The notes: generated from the letters alone by a model not told the origin. A stretch of 23,573 nucleotides of DNA from Planctomycetaceae bacterium (GCA_018694455.1 JABHNP010000335.1:1-23573); one strand, 5' to 3'. Positions 1-12,600 are shown, counted from the stretch's first letter. Translations and numbers: made by a program.

Positions 1-2
1 AA

Positions 3-1769
3 GGCACAATTCTCGATCACGAATTGATGCTGAACGCAAAGAAGTACACGCCAGTTGATGAAGGCTTGATCCCAACTGGTGAAATGCCGGCAGTTGCTGT
101 CATGGGTGAGGTGCCGTGTAGCGAATGTGGTGGTAGTCGACTGACACCTGAAGCCAGCTCCGTCACCTTGTGGGGTCGTACTCTTGATGTCTGGTGCCGA
201 ATGCCGCTGGGCAGGCTGGCAAAAGAGCTCGCTACCATTTCGTTACATGATGATGAGCGAACAATCGCTGGAGATCTGCTCCGTGAACTCACCAGTCGTG
301 CTCTGTTCCTTGATGAAATCGGGCTTGAGTATCTTGATATGGCCCGGCCAGCAGGCAGTCTTTCCGGTGGCGAAATGCAGCGGATTCGGCTTGCGGCACA
401 GGTTGGCAGTGGGCTCACTGGTGTGCTCTATGTCCTTGATGAACCGACCATTGGTCTTCATCCACGTGATACGCACCGTCTTATTCAGGCACTGGTGCGA
501 CTGCGTGATCTTGGCAATACGATTGTGGTTGTTGAACACGATCGTGACGTGGTCAATGCAGCTGACAACTGTCTCGACTTTGGGCCAGGAAGTGGTCGTG
601 AAGGTGGCATGATTGTCGCACAGGCAACCCCCAAGAAGCTTGAAAAGACAAAGACCAGTATTACTGGGCCATATCTCTCGAAAAAACGTGCCTGTGACAT
701 CGTGCTTGAACAGAAGAATGAGCATGGACGACGTGAGCCGGAAGAATGGCTGGAGCTCAAGGGCATTCGACATCGCACACTCAAGAATCTTGATGTGAAA
801 TTTCCGCTGGGTGTCATGACCGCGGTCACTGGGCCGAGTGGATCTGGCAAGACGTCACTTGTGCTTGATGTACTCTGGCGAGCAGTTGCTCGAAGGCTTC
901 ATGCCTCACGAGAGCAGCCCGGTGCTCATGATTCCATCAAAGGCATGAACAAGATCAGTAAGGTGATTCTTGTGGACCAGGACGCCATTGGTTCGACCCC
1001 GGGTTCAACGCCAGCGACCTATACGGGTGTCTTTGACCCTATTCGGCAATTGTTTTCAAAGGTTCCGGAGTCTCGAACACGCGGGTTCACGCCACGCACA
1101 TTTAGCTTCAATGTGCCGGGAGGCCGTTGTGAAGCCTGCGACGGACTTGGGCGTCGACGGGTCGAAATGCATTTCCTGCCTGACGTGTGGGTTGAGTGTG
1201 AGACTTGTAAAGGCAGGCGATATTCTGCAGAGACGTTACATGCCAAGTGGCATGGCAAGTCGATTGCGGATGTGCTTGAAATGAGCATTGCTGAGGCTGC
1301 TTTGTTGTTTGAATCTGCTCCACAGATTGCCCGTATCCTTGGAACACTTGTAGATGTTGGCCTTGGGTATTTGACACTTGGTCAGCCGGCACCACAGCTT
1401 TCTGGTGGTGAGGCACAGCGTGTCAAACTTTCACGAGAACTGGCAAAACCGGGTACTGGCAGCACGCTGTATATTCTTGATGAACCGACCACCGGCCTGC
1501 ATTTTTCTGACATCGAAAAGCTGCTGCATGTGCTTGAGCGATTGGTTGAGGCAGGCAACACGGTGATTGTTGTTGAACACAATCTTGAAGTGATTGCAGC
1601 TGCTGACTGGGTGATTGACATGGGGCCGGAAGCCGGCGATGGCGGTGGACAGATTGTGGCCGAAGGCCCACCTGAAGACATCTTTATTCACGCCGAGCGT
1701 TGGGCAAAACAAAAACAAAAGAAGCTACTCCGAAGTTACACGGGTGAGGCACTTCAGAGTTTTGTATGA
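3..1769 (+). CDS. uvrA: UvrA excinuclease ABC subunit A, C-terminal part (5' end outside window)
   Basis: ATPase subunit of the UvrABC nucleotide-excision-repair complex, which finds bulky DNA lesions and loads UvrB. The frame is open from the first bases, so the N-terminus lies upstream; about 588 residues are visible, against roughly 940 for ordinary UvrA. Visible in order: a CxxC pair (CSECGG, nt 117-134); ABC signature LSGGEMQRIRLA and Walker B LDEPTIGLH of the first ATPase half; Walker A GPSGSGKTS (from nt 831) of the second half; the motif DQDAIGSTPGSTPATYTG; a C-terminal zinc finger (CEAC, then CETC about 20 residues later); signature LSGGEAQRVKLS; Walker B LDEPTTGLHFSDI; and the switch histidine in VVEHNLEVI. 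The second Walker A has Pro-Ser and Lys-Thr where most UvrA read Val-Ser and Lys-Ser, still functional-looking. The stretch before the first CxxC does not match standard UvrA well, so this could be the last part of a longer, duplicated UvrA form. The family call is very secure. Confidence 0.96.
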   Translation, partial: GTILDHELMLNAKKYTPVDEGLIPTGEMPAVAVMGEVPCSECGGSRLTPEASSVTLWGRTLDVWCRMPLGRLAKELATISLHDDERTIAGDLLRELTSRALFLDEIGLEYLDMARPAGSLSGGEMQRIRLAAQVGSGLTGVLYVLDEPTIGLHPRDTHRLIQALVRLRDLGNTIVVVEHDRDVVNAADNCLDFGPGSGREGGMIVAQATPKKLEKTKTSITGPYLSKKRACDIVLEQKNEHGRREPEEWLELKGIRHRTLKNLDVKFPLGVMTAVTGPSGSGKTSLVLDVLWRAVARRLHASREQPGAHDSIKGMNKISKVILVDQDAIGSTPGSTPATYTGVFDPIRQLFSKVPESRTRGFTPRTFSFNVPGGRCEACDGLGRRRVEMHFLPDVWVECETCKGRRYSAETLHAKWHGKSIADVLEMSIAEAALLFESAPQIARILGTLVDVGLGYLTLGQPAPQLSGGEAQRVKLSRELAKPGTGSTLYILDEPTTGLHFSDIEKLLHVLERLVEAGNTVIVVEHNLEVIAAADWVIDMGPEAGDGGGQIVAEGPPEDIFIHAERWAKQKQKKLLRSYTGEALQSFV

Positions 1770-2146
1770 CCGCAAGAGCTCGCTCCAGCCCTCCTTTTGG
1801 GGATCATTGTTAAAGAAGATAGAGCTCACACGTTTAGTCCTTCCAGAGGCATGGACTCAGAATGTGGGGCATCGAGTTGCTTTAACGCCTTGGGGCAAGC
1901 CACGTAAGTATCCTCTAACACCTGCTGGTTTCTGTAGCGATGGAGCCACGCAAACCCCGAAGTGCGCGACCATACGCTACGGCATGCATCAGACACGCAC
2001 ATGAATGTACAACCTTCGGATGACCACAAAAAGTTGTAAAGTACTTCTCAAAACCCTACAGGCTTTCCAGGTTTCCGGTACCTCCTGGTTCCTCATTCTT
2101 CTCCAGGTTCTCTACTACAAATGTTTGTCACGATCGTTGTGATGCG
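1770..2146. other. Intergenic region between uvrA and the BBP7-like gene
   Basis: This is a 377-bp stretch with no convincing gene. It holds a nested stem-loop at 1934-1980 (annotated separately), a short inverted repeat TACAAC/GTTGTA near 2010-2040, and three spaced copies of TCCWGGTT at 2066, 2083 and 2102. I saw no classical hairpin plus T-tract terminator after uvrA and no clear -35/-10 pair. A 67-codon minus-strand reading frame at 1826-2029 resembles nothing and is not called. Confidence 0.6.
1934..1980. other. Nested stem-loop, candidate structured RNA element
   Basis: GTAGCG at 1934-1939 pairs with CGCTAC at 1975-1980. ATGG at 1940-1943 pairs with CCAT at 1970-1973 across a one-base bulge (A1974). 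CGCA at 1949-1952 pairs with TGCG at 1963-1966, closing a 10-nt loop. That gives 14 Watson-Crick pairs in 47 nt. There is no T-tract on either side, so it is not a standard intrinsic terminator. It could be part of an mRNA leader, a small RNA or a chance structure. Confidence 0.4.
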
Positions 2147-3640
2147 TTGACGATGAATCCGTTGATGTTTCGGATTTTTCCAACACTGAGCGGAATCGTT
2201 GCCATCATGAGCCGTCAATTGATCAGGCATTTCATGGAAACTAGGATTCTGAGGGCCTCGTCTCTCAGCCGACTTTTTTATGCCATTGTGTTCACATGTA
2301 CTGGACTAGGCTTTGGTATGCGCATGACAGTCGCTACTGAATATATTGTCGAAGACAGACAAGCCAGTGTTCCTGCACCTAGAATCCGCATGCCACGAAT
2401 GGCACCGGACCCATCACAACTTGCCTCTGAAGCACTTTCATTCGATGGAATTGTTGGTGAGCCAAGCACACGCTCAATTCTTCAACCGATTGCTGAAGAT
2501 TCAGAAGATGAGAGCAGCTGGTCCACTGGTGGTGCATCAGTCGCAGTCATTGATGATACTGATACCAGACAGGCTGACACTTTAGAATCTGAATGGGTCG
2601 TCTCTGGAGATCTATACGCTCAGCCACTGTGTGATGACAATGGCACCTGGGACTGGACCCATGGTCTGAATACATGGAGCAACGCATGCAATGCTGCCTG
2701 TAACCACATGAAATGTGGCCATAGAAACCTTCTTCATGCATGCAAAAAGGGCTGCCGTTGCTGCGGACCAGCCTGCTGGACAGGCCGTGCCGATGCCGTC
2801 ATGCTGTGGCGAAGTGCACCATACAGCAGGGAACTTGTTATCACTGGACCAGGGCCAGTTGGATCGTCAATTTTGAATGCGAATCAATTAGAAAGCGGCA
2901 TGGCCGCTGGCCCACGTATCCAACTCTTTCGAAAAGATGACTGCGGTAGTGCCATCGAGTTTGGGTACCTCGGCGCCTGGAGCTTCCAAAGCGAAAAACT
3001 GCTTCCTGACACCGGTGCCCTCTCCGCATATGCTGCTAGCGACCTAATTGGAAATAGTTCTAGTTTTGAAACTGGCACTGCAAATCTGACCAGCAGCATT
3101 CAAACAATCGAAGTGAACAGTCGAACTCCGATGGCGGCTGGAAATGTTCAGTTTATCTGTGGTGTTCGCTGGCTCGAATGGACTGAATCATTTGCACTTA
3201 ATACAACCACGGGGCCAATCTTTACTGATGACTGGTCCTCTCGAACGGTGAACAATCTCTACGGTGGCCAGATCGGTATCGATGCCCTGCTGTACTCAAA
3301 CCGCTGGCTGCACGTTGAGTCGGTTCTTAAGGGTGGTGCCTACTGGAACGAGGCACTCTCTCGGCAAATTTATCAGCAAAACGGGGCTGGTGTTGAGATA
3401 TCGGGATATGACTCACCCTCGCCAGCAGCGTTCGTAGGCGAACTTGGCTTTACGGGTGTACTCCCACTGACTTCAAATCTCGATTTCCGTTTTGGCTATC
3501 TTGTGTTCTGGCTTCAAGGCATAGCACAGCCAACTCGACAGCTCTCATTGCCTGTCTCAACAACAGGTGATCCACTGGTTCTTCAAGACGGTGGCACAGT
3601 TGTCCAAGGCCTTACACTTGGGCTCGAAGGCCGCTGGTAA
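2147..3640 (+). CDS. BBP7-family outer-membrane beta-barrel protein with Cys-rich patch
   Basis: A predicted outer-membrane barrel of the BBP7 family, a paralogous porin-like family expanded in planctomycetes whose substrates are unknown. The family is recognised from WTGRADAVMLWRSAP (residues 211-225), the following glycine-rich strands such as FGYLGAWSF (272-280), and alternating beta-strand patterns to the end, finishing on an aromatic residue (EGRW) as barrels often do. Residues about 37-63 form a basic then hydrophobic signal-like segment (LSRLFYAIVFTCTGLGFG). The longest frame starts with TTG at 2147, but the signal segment would sit better behind ATG 2207 or ATG 2234, the latter having AGG six bases upstream; I think 2234 is the likelier start. 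An acidic linker (100-150) is followed by nine cysteines between residues 162 and 210. The gene converges with the giant surface-protein gene, with 37 bp between the stop codons. Family call good; function unknown. Confidence 0.8.
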   Translation: MTMNPLMFRIFPTLSGIVAIMSRQLIRHFMETRILRASSLSRLFYAIVFTCTGLGFGMRMTVATEYIVEDRQASVPAPRIRMPRMAPDPSQLASEALSFDGIVGEPSTRSILQPIAEDSEDESSWSTGGASVAVIDDTDTRQADTLESEWVVSGDLYAQPLCDDNGTWDWTHGLNTWSNACNAACNHMKCGHRNLLHACKKGCRCCGPACWTGRADAVMLWRSAPYSRELVITGPGPVGSSILNANQLESGMAAGPRIQLFRKDDCGSAIEFGYLGAWSFQSEKLLPDTGALSAYAASDLIGNSSSFETGTANLTSSIQTIEVNSRTPMAAGNVQFICGVRWLEWTESFALNTTTGPIFTDDWSSRTVNNLYGGQIGIDALLYSNRWLHVESVLKGGAYWNEALSRQIYQQNGAGVEISGYDSPSPAAFVGELGFTGVLPLTSNLDFRFGYLVFWLQGIAQPTRQLSLPVSTTGDPLVLQDGGTVVQGLTLGLEGRW

Positions 3641-3677
3641 TCGCACGTCACAGATTACTTGGTGGAGCCGCTATCAC

Positions 3678-6600
3678 TCAGTAGGTGACATTGTTTGATA
3701 TCTTGTACGCTCCTGTTCCAGTATTCGCTACGGCTGCCACCTGGAACTGATACGTCTTGCCGCGTGTAAAGTTACTGCCAGAGAGTAACTCGCTATTAAA
3801 TGTATCTGTCGCAATATTAGACCACGCACTTGTACCTACCTCCCGATACTGAATCTGATAGTACTGGAAGGTTACACCTGCGGGCATTGTCACTAGATCC
3901 CACAGCACCTGAATATTATTACCATCTCGCCATGCACTCACTCGAGCGGGTGCTGGTGCCACTGATCCAACGGTAACAGTCCCTGACTGTGCGTATGCAC
4001 CCGTTCCGAAGCGTGTGATTGCAGCAACCTGGAACTCATACGATTGACCAACAGAAAGCCCGGCTACATTTGCTGAGAGGCCTGTCGAAACTCCGTCATT
4101 ATATGTAAGCCACGTCGAACTACTCGCTAGTCTGTATTGAACAGCATAGTCCGTGATATCACTACCGCCGTCTGACGTAGGAGCACTCCAAGTCAGATTG
4201 ACACGGTTTCCGGCATTTGATGCTGTAAGATTTTGCACAACACCAGGCAATTCAAACGGTTCGGCTGAAACAGTAGCTGCTGGTGAAGAACCAACTGCGT
4301 TCACTGCGACGACTTCAAAGCTATAGACAACACCGTTGTCTAACCCGGTCACCGTGGCCGTCGCAACTGACTCTTCAATCGCAATAGTGCCACTGAAAGT
4401 GGTCCAGGTCGAATCCGACTGTTTCTTGTACTGAATCTGATGACTGGTGACTGTCAGTGTTGATGTTGGGACAGTCCACGTTAAGCCAACAGCTCCGTCC
4501 TGTGCAGTTGCTGCCAAATCAGTAACTTGAACAGGAACATTACCCGGCACAACATCGCTTGACTCTGCTGACCACGGCCCCTGACCTTTCTGATTCACAG
4601 CGGCAACTCGCACTACATATGAGACACCATTATTGACACCAGTAATTGTTGCTGACGTCGCTGTCGAAGTTCCGTCTGTAAAGGTACTCCACTCTGTTCG
4701 AGAGGCACGCTTATACTGGACGACATAGTCAGTAATTGGCTTGCCACCATTATCAGGGGCTGACCATGTCATACCAATTGAACCATCATCAGACGTTGGC
4801 GTATTCAGCACAGGAGCACTCGGAAGTGTATGCGGCACGGCAGGACCACCGGTAATTTCGGTTGAGCTGCCAGTTGCAATTGATGTCTTTGTGCTCACAC
4901 GGAATGAATATTCATTTCCATTTACAAGCGGCACACCATTATGGCTGCTGATGGTAGCAGTCGTTGCGTTTGAGATATCCGACTCGGCGACCCACGTTGC
5001 TCCGCCGTCAGACGTTGATTCAATGATGTAATCCTCGACCGGATATCCACCCGTATCAGCTGGCGCTGTCCAGCTGAGTGCAATCGCACCATCTTCTTCA
5101 GTAAATACGAGGCCAGTCACAACACCAGGAGTACCAGCTACAACCACCGTGTTCGACGTGGCAACCGGTCCATCCCCGTTACCATTTTTTGCAAAGACTT
5201 GTGCAACGACACTATCACCAGTGCTTAAACCAGACTCGGTTACTGGGCCCGCCACGTTTGAATTCCAGTTGTTATCAACAAAAGCAGATGAGTTGATCGA
5301 GAACTTCACAACATACTCATCAATACCAAGAGCACCATCTGTACCGGCGTCCCAGTCCAACGTGACTTCACCAACGCCTGCAACAAGTAATAGATTCTGT
5401 ACCAGACCAGGCACACCCTGTGGAGTCTCTGCAACAGTTGTTGTTGCATAGTCACCTTGGCCGCGAGCATTTCTCGCTGCAACCCGCAGTAAGTATCCAA
5501 CACCGCCTGTGAGACCAGTAACTGTCACTGGTGATGACGTTGGGTTTGAAGTGTGAGCTGTCCACGTCGCCCCAGCGTCTGAAGAATATTCAACCAAATA
5601 ATCCACGATTGAATCTGTACCGGCCAAATCCTCACCATCATCTGTGGGTGCAGTCCACGAGAAGTCGAGTTGTGCATTTCCTGTAACCACAGCCAAATTC
5701 AGAGGAGCTGTTGGCAGACGAAGCGGTGTGATAGCGGCAGATTGTGGTGAATTCTCACCTTCTCCAACTCTAGTTACCCCTCGGACTCGGAAGCGATACG
5801 GCGTGCCATTCACAAGGGTTACGCCATTATGTGTTGTGACGATTGCTGTTGTCGAGGCGCTGGTTTCATCATTAAACACAAACCAAGTCAGTCCATCATT
5901 GTCGCTGGTTTCAATGATATAGTCAGTGATCGGTGCACTCGCCGATGTTGATGGCACACCCCATGTCAAGGTCACCTGCTCGTCACCAGATGTACCAAGT
6001 GGCGCAGATGGCGCGCTTGGTACATCGAGCAAGACAATGCTGAACTCTGTTGTCCCGTTAATACTATCGTTGACAAGGAGTGAATTTCCAGCAAGATCCT
6101 GAACCGTCGGTGCTACTTGAAGCTCATAGTCGCCAAGCCCGAAGGTTGAAGCTGCTGCGAACACAACCTGATTCGTATTCGTGTTGTACTGGAAGAAATA
6201 GTCGTTTCCGGCCTCTAAAACCTGACCGTCGCGTTGCAGTAGGAATGCGGTGAGTGTTACTTCGGCATTACTCACAACAGATGCCGCTTGATCCAGCTCA
6301 ATCGTATTCATTGTGGAATCAACAACAGCAATTGCATTCGCTCCGGCAACACCATTAATACCGTTAATCAAGATGCCTGCATTAACCGAATCAGCATCAC
6401 TCACGACTACTCGATTCGTTGAAACCGTTGTTGTATCCCCAAACCCAAACGAGATCACTGAATTATCAACTGCTGTTACAGGGCCGCTGAGCGTGAGTGT
6501 CGTTCCTGCAATGCTGGTAACGGTGACTCCAGCATCGACGTTATTAATCGACACTGACGCATTCGCCAAGAGGCCACTGTAGTCAACTGTATCAAGTGTG

Positions 6601-9600
6601 AGTGTATTGAGATTGACAAAGTTTCCAGAAACTCGTGCATAGACACCTATCACTGTCACGCTAGTATTCTCATTTTGTGTCACACTTATCTGGTCAATTC
6701 CAGTGCCAATATCAGAGAGTTGAAGAACAAACTTCTCTTGTTGACGAGCAGCGTCACCTTCCAATTCCACTGCGTGCAATGTGTTATTCAGGTCAATCGG
6801 AGCAATCTTTGACTGGTCCAGTGGCACTGCCAGACTAGCTTCTGGCTGAGTGATATCGAGCCGTTCAATTGCACCGCGATCCTTAAACGCATTGAGGCCC
6901 AAGCCTGGAATACTTGCTACATCAGGATCATCGTCACGGGTTAATCCGTACAGATCTTTCTGAGGAGCAAGAATCGGTGAATCAGGAATATTGATGGAGT
7001 CTTTTACAACTGTGAATCCCGGTCGATCCTCGAGTGAATTCATGGAACTGTCTATGATCCGTGAATTCGCTGCAGGATAGAAATTGTTCCGTGCCTTATC
7101 TACAAAGGGGTCTTCCGTCAGTGTAAGGCCCAACGACTGAGTTGTCCCAGCTACTTCGGTACCAACAAGATAGAAGGCACTCGTTCCAATCACGGTGCTG
7201 GCATCTCCGACACCATCAAGCCTGCTGGAAGAATCAACTTTAACACCGGTGTCTAATTCCGAGAAAACGTTATTGAGAATGGTTGGTGCAGCATTATTCG
7301 CGACATCAATACCAATGCCACTTCCACCACCGTAAATTGTGTTATTCACCAGACGACCATACGGCCGAACACTATCTGTATCATTTGCTGTGTCAGGCGT
7401 ACCACCAAAGTAGATACCAGCGACACCTGAATTCGCAACAACTGTATTGGTCACAACCGCACCTGGCACGAGACCTGCGTTATTGAGAACAGCACGATTC
7501 TGGGCAACACCAAGGTCAGGTGATTGGCTTCCATCACCAACTCGTCCTGCATCAATTCGAATGCCATATGTTGAGGCATCTGTCACAATTGTATTTTGAA
7601 CAATGAACTGTCCCTGCTGATTCTCAAATTCATTGTTCTTATCACCGACAAGACCTGACGTGGCAATAACCGGTGCAGTACGAATGACTGCATTTCGAAC
7701 TGTTATACCGCCCTCGTTCGCATCGGAACGGAAGACGCCAATCACAGTCGTGTCACTCAGTACGAGACCTGCATCAAGAAGGTCTATCTCAAGCGTGGTT
7801 TCATATGTACCAAACCCCGAAAAAGTCGTAGTGGTAGAGAAATTAGCGATTCGAGTCCAGTTGATTCCTCCATCAACACTGAGAGCCACACCGTCTCCGG
7901 TCGGAAGATCGGTTTCATCGGCAATCGTAAAAGCATCTGGTAATTGCGTCAGTTGTTCTTCTTCATTCACTGAGTAGGCAACTTCGAGAACCGCCGCTGG
8001 TTGGTTTGCAAGATCGACTGCCCACTTTAAAACGCTGTGCTGCGTTGTGACAGTCGCATCGTCACCCTGCAAGAGCGTGCCAAGCCCCCCTCCCAATGGT
8101 CCCAATGGTACGACAGCGTGACCAGCCTCGGTCACGACAACTCCGTCGACAACATCGAGGGAATTAACCTCGAGTTCCCTGGAAATGACAGCGGTTTCGC
8201 GAACCATTCTGTCATTGGTATCAAATGTCGTATTGATGGTTACAAAGCTACTTGGCTCACCAGGGAAAATTGAATCAAACCGCCCAATGGTTTCATCATC
8301 TTGAGTACCGAACTCAGTACCGCGACGAATCTCAAGTTGATACTCACCTTGCAGGACCTGCTCTGGGTAATCAAAGAGTGAGCGGTCCTCATTGAAGGTG
8401 AAGAATTGGGCATTCGGTTCAGCACTTGCGTTGACAACAGCCTCACCGCGTTCGGCAAATCCGACCATAATGGCGTCGATGTTGAACCCACGATAGTTAT
8501 TGTCTTCGCTCCTTGCGGTGGGGCTTCCAAAATCACCGAGTGTGCTGGCATTACCGTTGATATTGTCTCGGCTTTCACCAGCACTATAGAAATCGACAAG
8601 GTCGCCAACCCCGTATACATTTTCAAGTTCAACAGCGACATCAACCGGCCTCAGTACAACGGCATTCGTTGCTGCATCGATAGAAACTACAGTTGCTGTT
8701 CCAGTTGAACTTGCAGTCTCATCAAAAACTATTTCAGCATTCGGTGACGCAATATTGCCAACAACTTCAACAAGCCCTTGCACGCTATCGAGTACCACAG
8801 TCACATCGTTTTGTAGATTCCCAAGTGCAGTGACTGACACAACTGATCGTGTCGCATCTGCAACGATCTTGGCATTATTGATTTGACCACCGCGGTCAAG
8901 GTCACCCCCCGTACTGAAATCAAATCGTAAGAGCACTGAACTCTCACCAGCAAATTGTCCAAGATCAACTCGTGCCTGCCGCCACTCAGCAGTGTCGAAC
9001 AGCTCCTGAACCTGCTGGTTTTCACTGGCATCCGACCCAGCATTTGCAGCATTGGCTGACGGAGTGAGTCGCGGTGGCAACTCAGCCATAGGACCTGCAC
9101 CATCGAGTGACGATCTCTGTTGATTATTCGTCGCCAACAATTCCCATGTTTGACCACCATCTATGGACCCAAGGACACGAGCACTGTCTCGCATTTGATT
9201 ACCCGGATTAGTACTAGCCTGAGCATCCTGCGTTTCCAACCAATATGAAAAGTACAACGTCGGCTTATCAGTGGTGTTATAACCAGCCAAACTAAATGCA
9301 TCGGTCTGCATTCTGCCGTGTGCCCCGCCGGGCAGATTATATGTTGATTCTGAGATACCGAGTCCTGCACTCAGATGCCGCTGCCAGACACCACTGCTGC
9401 GAACACCAAACTGGCCAGCCCCGCCACCATCAACATCTCTGTATTCAACGTACGGGGTGTTCCCAGCAACCCATTCTTCAAGACCAAAGTGCATGCTCTG
9501 GCCGCCAGTTACAGTACCTACCCGCGTCAAATCATGAGTAATTGATGATGTGATATTGTCAGATCTGTCTGTTGTCGTATGCCACAAGTTCACATCCAGT

Positions 9601-12600
9601 GGCGAGAAGGCGAGGCCTCTCACGTTATTACCAGTTGGATTCGAAATCCAACTGTCGGCAATACCATCACCATCAGAATCAAAGACGTTGTCGACGATCA
9701 CTGCTTCACCACCGGCACCGCCAGTTGGGTCAATACAGAAAAGTTCACCGTCGGTTGTGACAGCGAAGAACGTACCATTGAATCTGCCGCCCTCAAGATT
9801 GACAGGCCCGGTAGCCAGTCCACCAAGCTGCCGACCATTGAGAATTTCGGTGGTGTTAAAGTCGACCACGTCGAACACATTTATCGTGCCCGGACGAGTT
9901 GCCCCACCATGCCCTGGACGAGCTAATCTAAAGAATTGGCCATCTCGGCTTACTGCAAACAGACTCGAGCCCTTATCCTCGTTTAAAAACTGCAACCCAA
10001 CAGTGGGACTTGTGATAGTTGGATCAACATCGCCCATGTAACCAAAACGATGCGCAGGGGGCGCTGCAGTGCTCGACGATGCATTACCACCCGAATCTGC
10101 ACCATAAATTCTTGATGAGTTTCCATCACGGACAGCGTAATAGGTGGCGGACGCGGCTGACCCTGCATTATTAGACCCTGCATTATAAGTAGCGACGCCT
10201 GAATAACCGATTGCCAATGCGTCTGGTGAACTATTTGATTGCCAATAGTCTGTAGCTGCTGGATTGCCCGGCCTATTCGGAATCGAATCACCCCACAGTT
10301 GGGTTCGCCCACCTGTCGCTGGATCGATCACATAGACAGTACCGACATTCGCCGCACTTCCCTCATTCATATACACCACAAGGCGACCGTCAGAAAGCAT
10401 GTCGAGATCAGCCGCTGACTGATTGGTTGCGTAGGTGTATCCTGCTGGCTGTGAATCGGCTGCACCTGTAAATGGATTGATCGTTCTCAGCCTGTTGCCC
10501 TCAGTGATGAACACTGTCATATCAGCAAGCGTAAATGGCTGAACATTGGCTTGCAGCGCAAAACCATCCGCGGTACTGATGACCGATCTGCCCTCATTCT
10601 GAGCTGGACCAAAGACGCTGGCTTCTCGGCGATAGCCCGCTGACCCAATTTTATCATCAACAATTCGATTGATTGACGAAAGTGGCTCAAGGCGAACATT
10701 CGGATTCGTTGCAGCACTCACAAAGTTTTGATCCAATTGGTCTGGCAGCTGAGCATTTGTTGACACGGCGACGTAGTATGTCCCCTCAGTTAGTTGCACT
10801 GAACCAATAAATGGATCATTTACACCTGCAGAACCGCGAGTCAGATCATCGGCGTCTGTATTACCCTGTAAAGGATCTGCTAGATCGTCTGCAACATTTG
10901 AATCACGACCTACGTAGATAAGTTCATTGGTATCGGCGTCGAATACGGATATCGTATAGTCACCACGAACTCCAGAACCAAAATCAATATCAAAGGTAGT
11001 TGCCCAACTCTTCACTCCGTCATTGATTCCTTCAAGAACCTGAATCTGCTCGTAATCCACCTCGAACTCATACCAGTCGACATCAGTCGCATCACTCATG
11101 TCACCACCAACACTGATGGTGTTTCGATCGATCGCCAAAAGACTGCCCAAAGGCTGTGCCGTCGACGATGTATCATTCGCCGTTTTGTCCTCACCAGCCG
11201 TACCCGTAAGTGGTGAATTATTTGGGAGGCCGGTCACATCGATACCCGTTGTCGCATAGCGAACATCTGCAAATGTGACGACGGAACCAGGCTTTTCATC
11301 CTGCTGACGGAGACGCATACGAAGTTGATACCGACCACTCGTCTTCCCTGCATCGATCGTATCTACAGGCGTACCAGCATCAGCCTGACTACGAACCCGC
11401 ACAAAAAACTGGGAATAATTACCGGCGTTCCCCGGCAAAGTCATTCGTAACCCAGCATCCCGTGGATTGGAGGAATACGAATCTGCACCGCGATGCGCAT
11501 CTTTATTGAGTGAGTACCCGCCAAGTTCACCGTTTGCGAGGAAGGCAAGCCCAGTAGCATCAAGAGGAATGCGTGCCCATTCGTAAGAAAGGTCACGCAG
11601 TTCGAGAGAGGCTGTTGGTGCTACATCAAATTCGAGCGTCACAACACCAGTCGTAAGATCAATAGAAGATTCACTCGTTGCTTCACTGACCGGATCACCA
11701 ATAGCAGTAAACGAGAACGTCCCGTCTCTGGCTACCGAAAATTCCTGCGTTGCCGTATTGCCCTGATAGATAACACCAGCAAGTGTTCCAGGCAGAATAT
11801 TGGCATGATCCAAATTAAAGCCACGTTGCGCGAATGTTATTTGTGCACCATCAGCAACATTGACGGTCGTCGGTGCTGCAGGATCACCCGTATCACCAAA
11901 CGATATGGATATGTTTGCTCCGTCGGTATCCAGAACTGTTGTGTCAGGATCAATACCTTCACCACCAACAGGTGAACCAATACTGATGTCGGTAATGTCA
12001 TCAATTGTAATGGTGTCAGCTATAAAGCCGAACCCAACGGTATCGGTGTTCAGAATATCAACTGCTGCATCGAGTTCGATTATCGCACCAGCTGTTGGAT
12101 CAATCAGGTCAAACAAGGTGACTCCACCAACCGCAACACGCGTGTCAGCCGGGATACCCGCCGCACCGTTTACAAGAACGCCTTCTACAATGCCGGTTGC
12201 GTCTCCAATCGTTACGCGAGTAGTGGTCTTCGCACCGATAAAGTCGAACTCAACGAAGTCAGCATCTTCTATCGTGATATCACCGCTCAGACGAACAGTG
12301 TTCGCAGCAAGGTCGATACCGGCAACTGTCTCACCGGTACCAACACCGTTCACCGTGACCGCTTCACCAACAGTTGCCAAGGATGCATCATCAACACGAA
12401 TGTGGTCCGTTGTGACGGGTGCACCAGCAAACGCAAAGCCAAGCACATCGCCATTCGAAACATTGTCTATGACACCGCTAGCAGCAAGTTCACCAGCCGC
12501 AATGCTGGTTACTATTTCACCAGTCGCAGTACCATTTAGGGTGATAGCTGCACCTGCAACCGCGCCATCAAGGCCACTTGTATCAAGCGGAATGGTGTCA

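Noticed and set aside
243..773. Long antisense frames over uvrA
   Set aside because: The opposite strand encodes textbook UvrA motifs; these frames are shadows with no recognisable domain and no ribosome site.
1826..2029. 67-codon minus-strand frame in the uvrA-BBP7 gap
   Set aside because: No Shine-Dalgarno site, no similarity I can name, and it overlaps the stem-loop at 1934-1980.
3637..3658. Bidirectional terminator between the convergent genes
   Set aside because: Only a six-pair A/T-rich stem with a 10-base loop and no T-tract; too weak to annotate.
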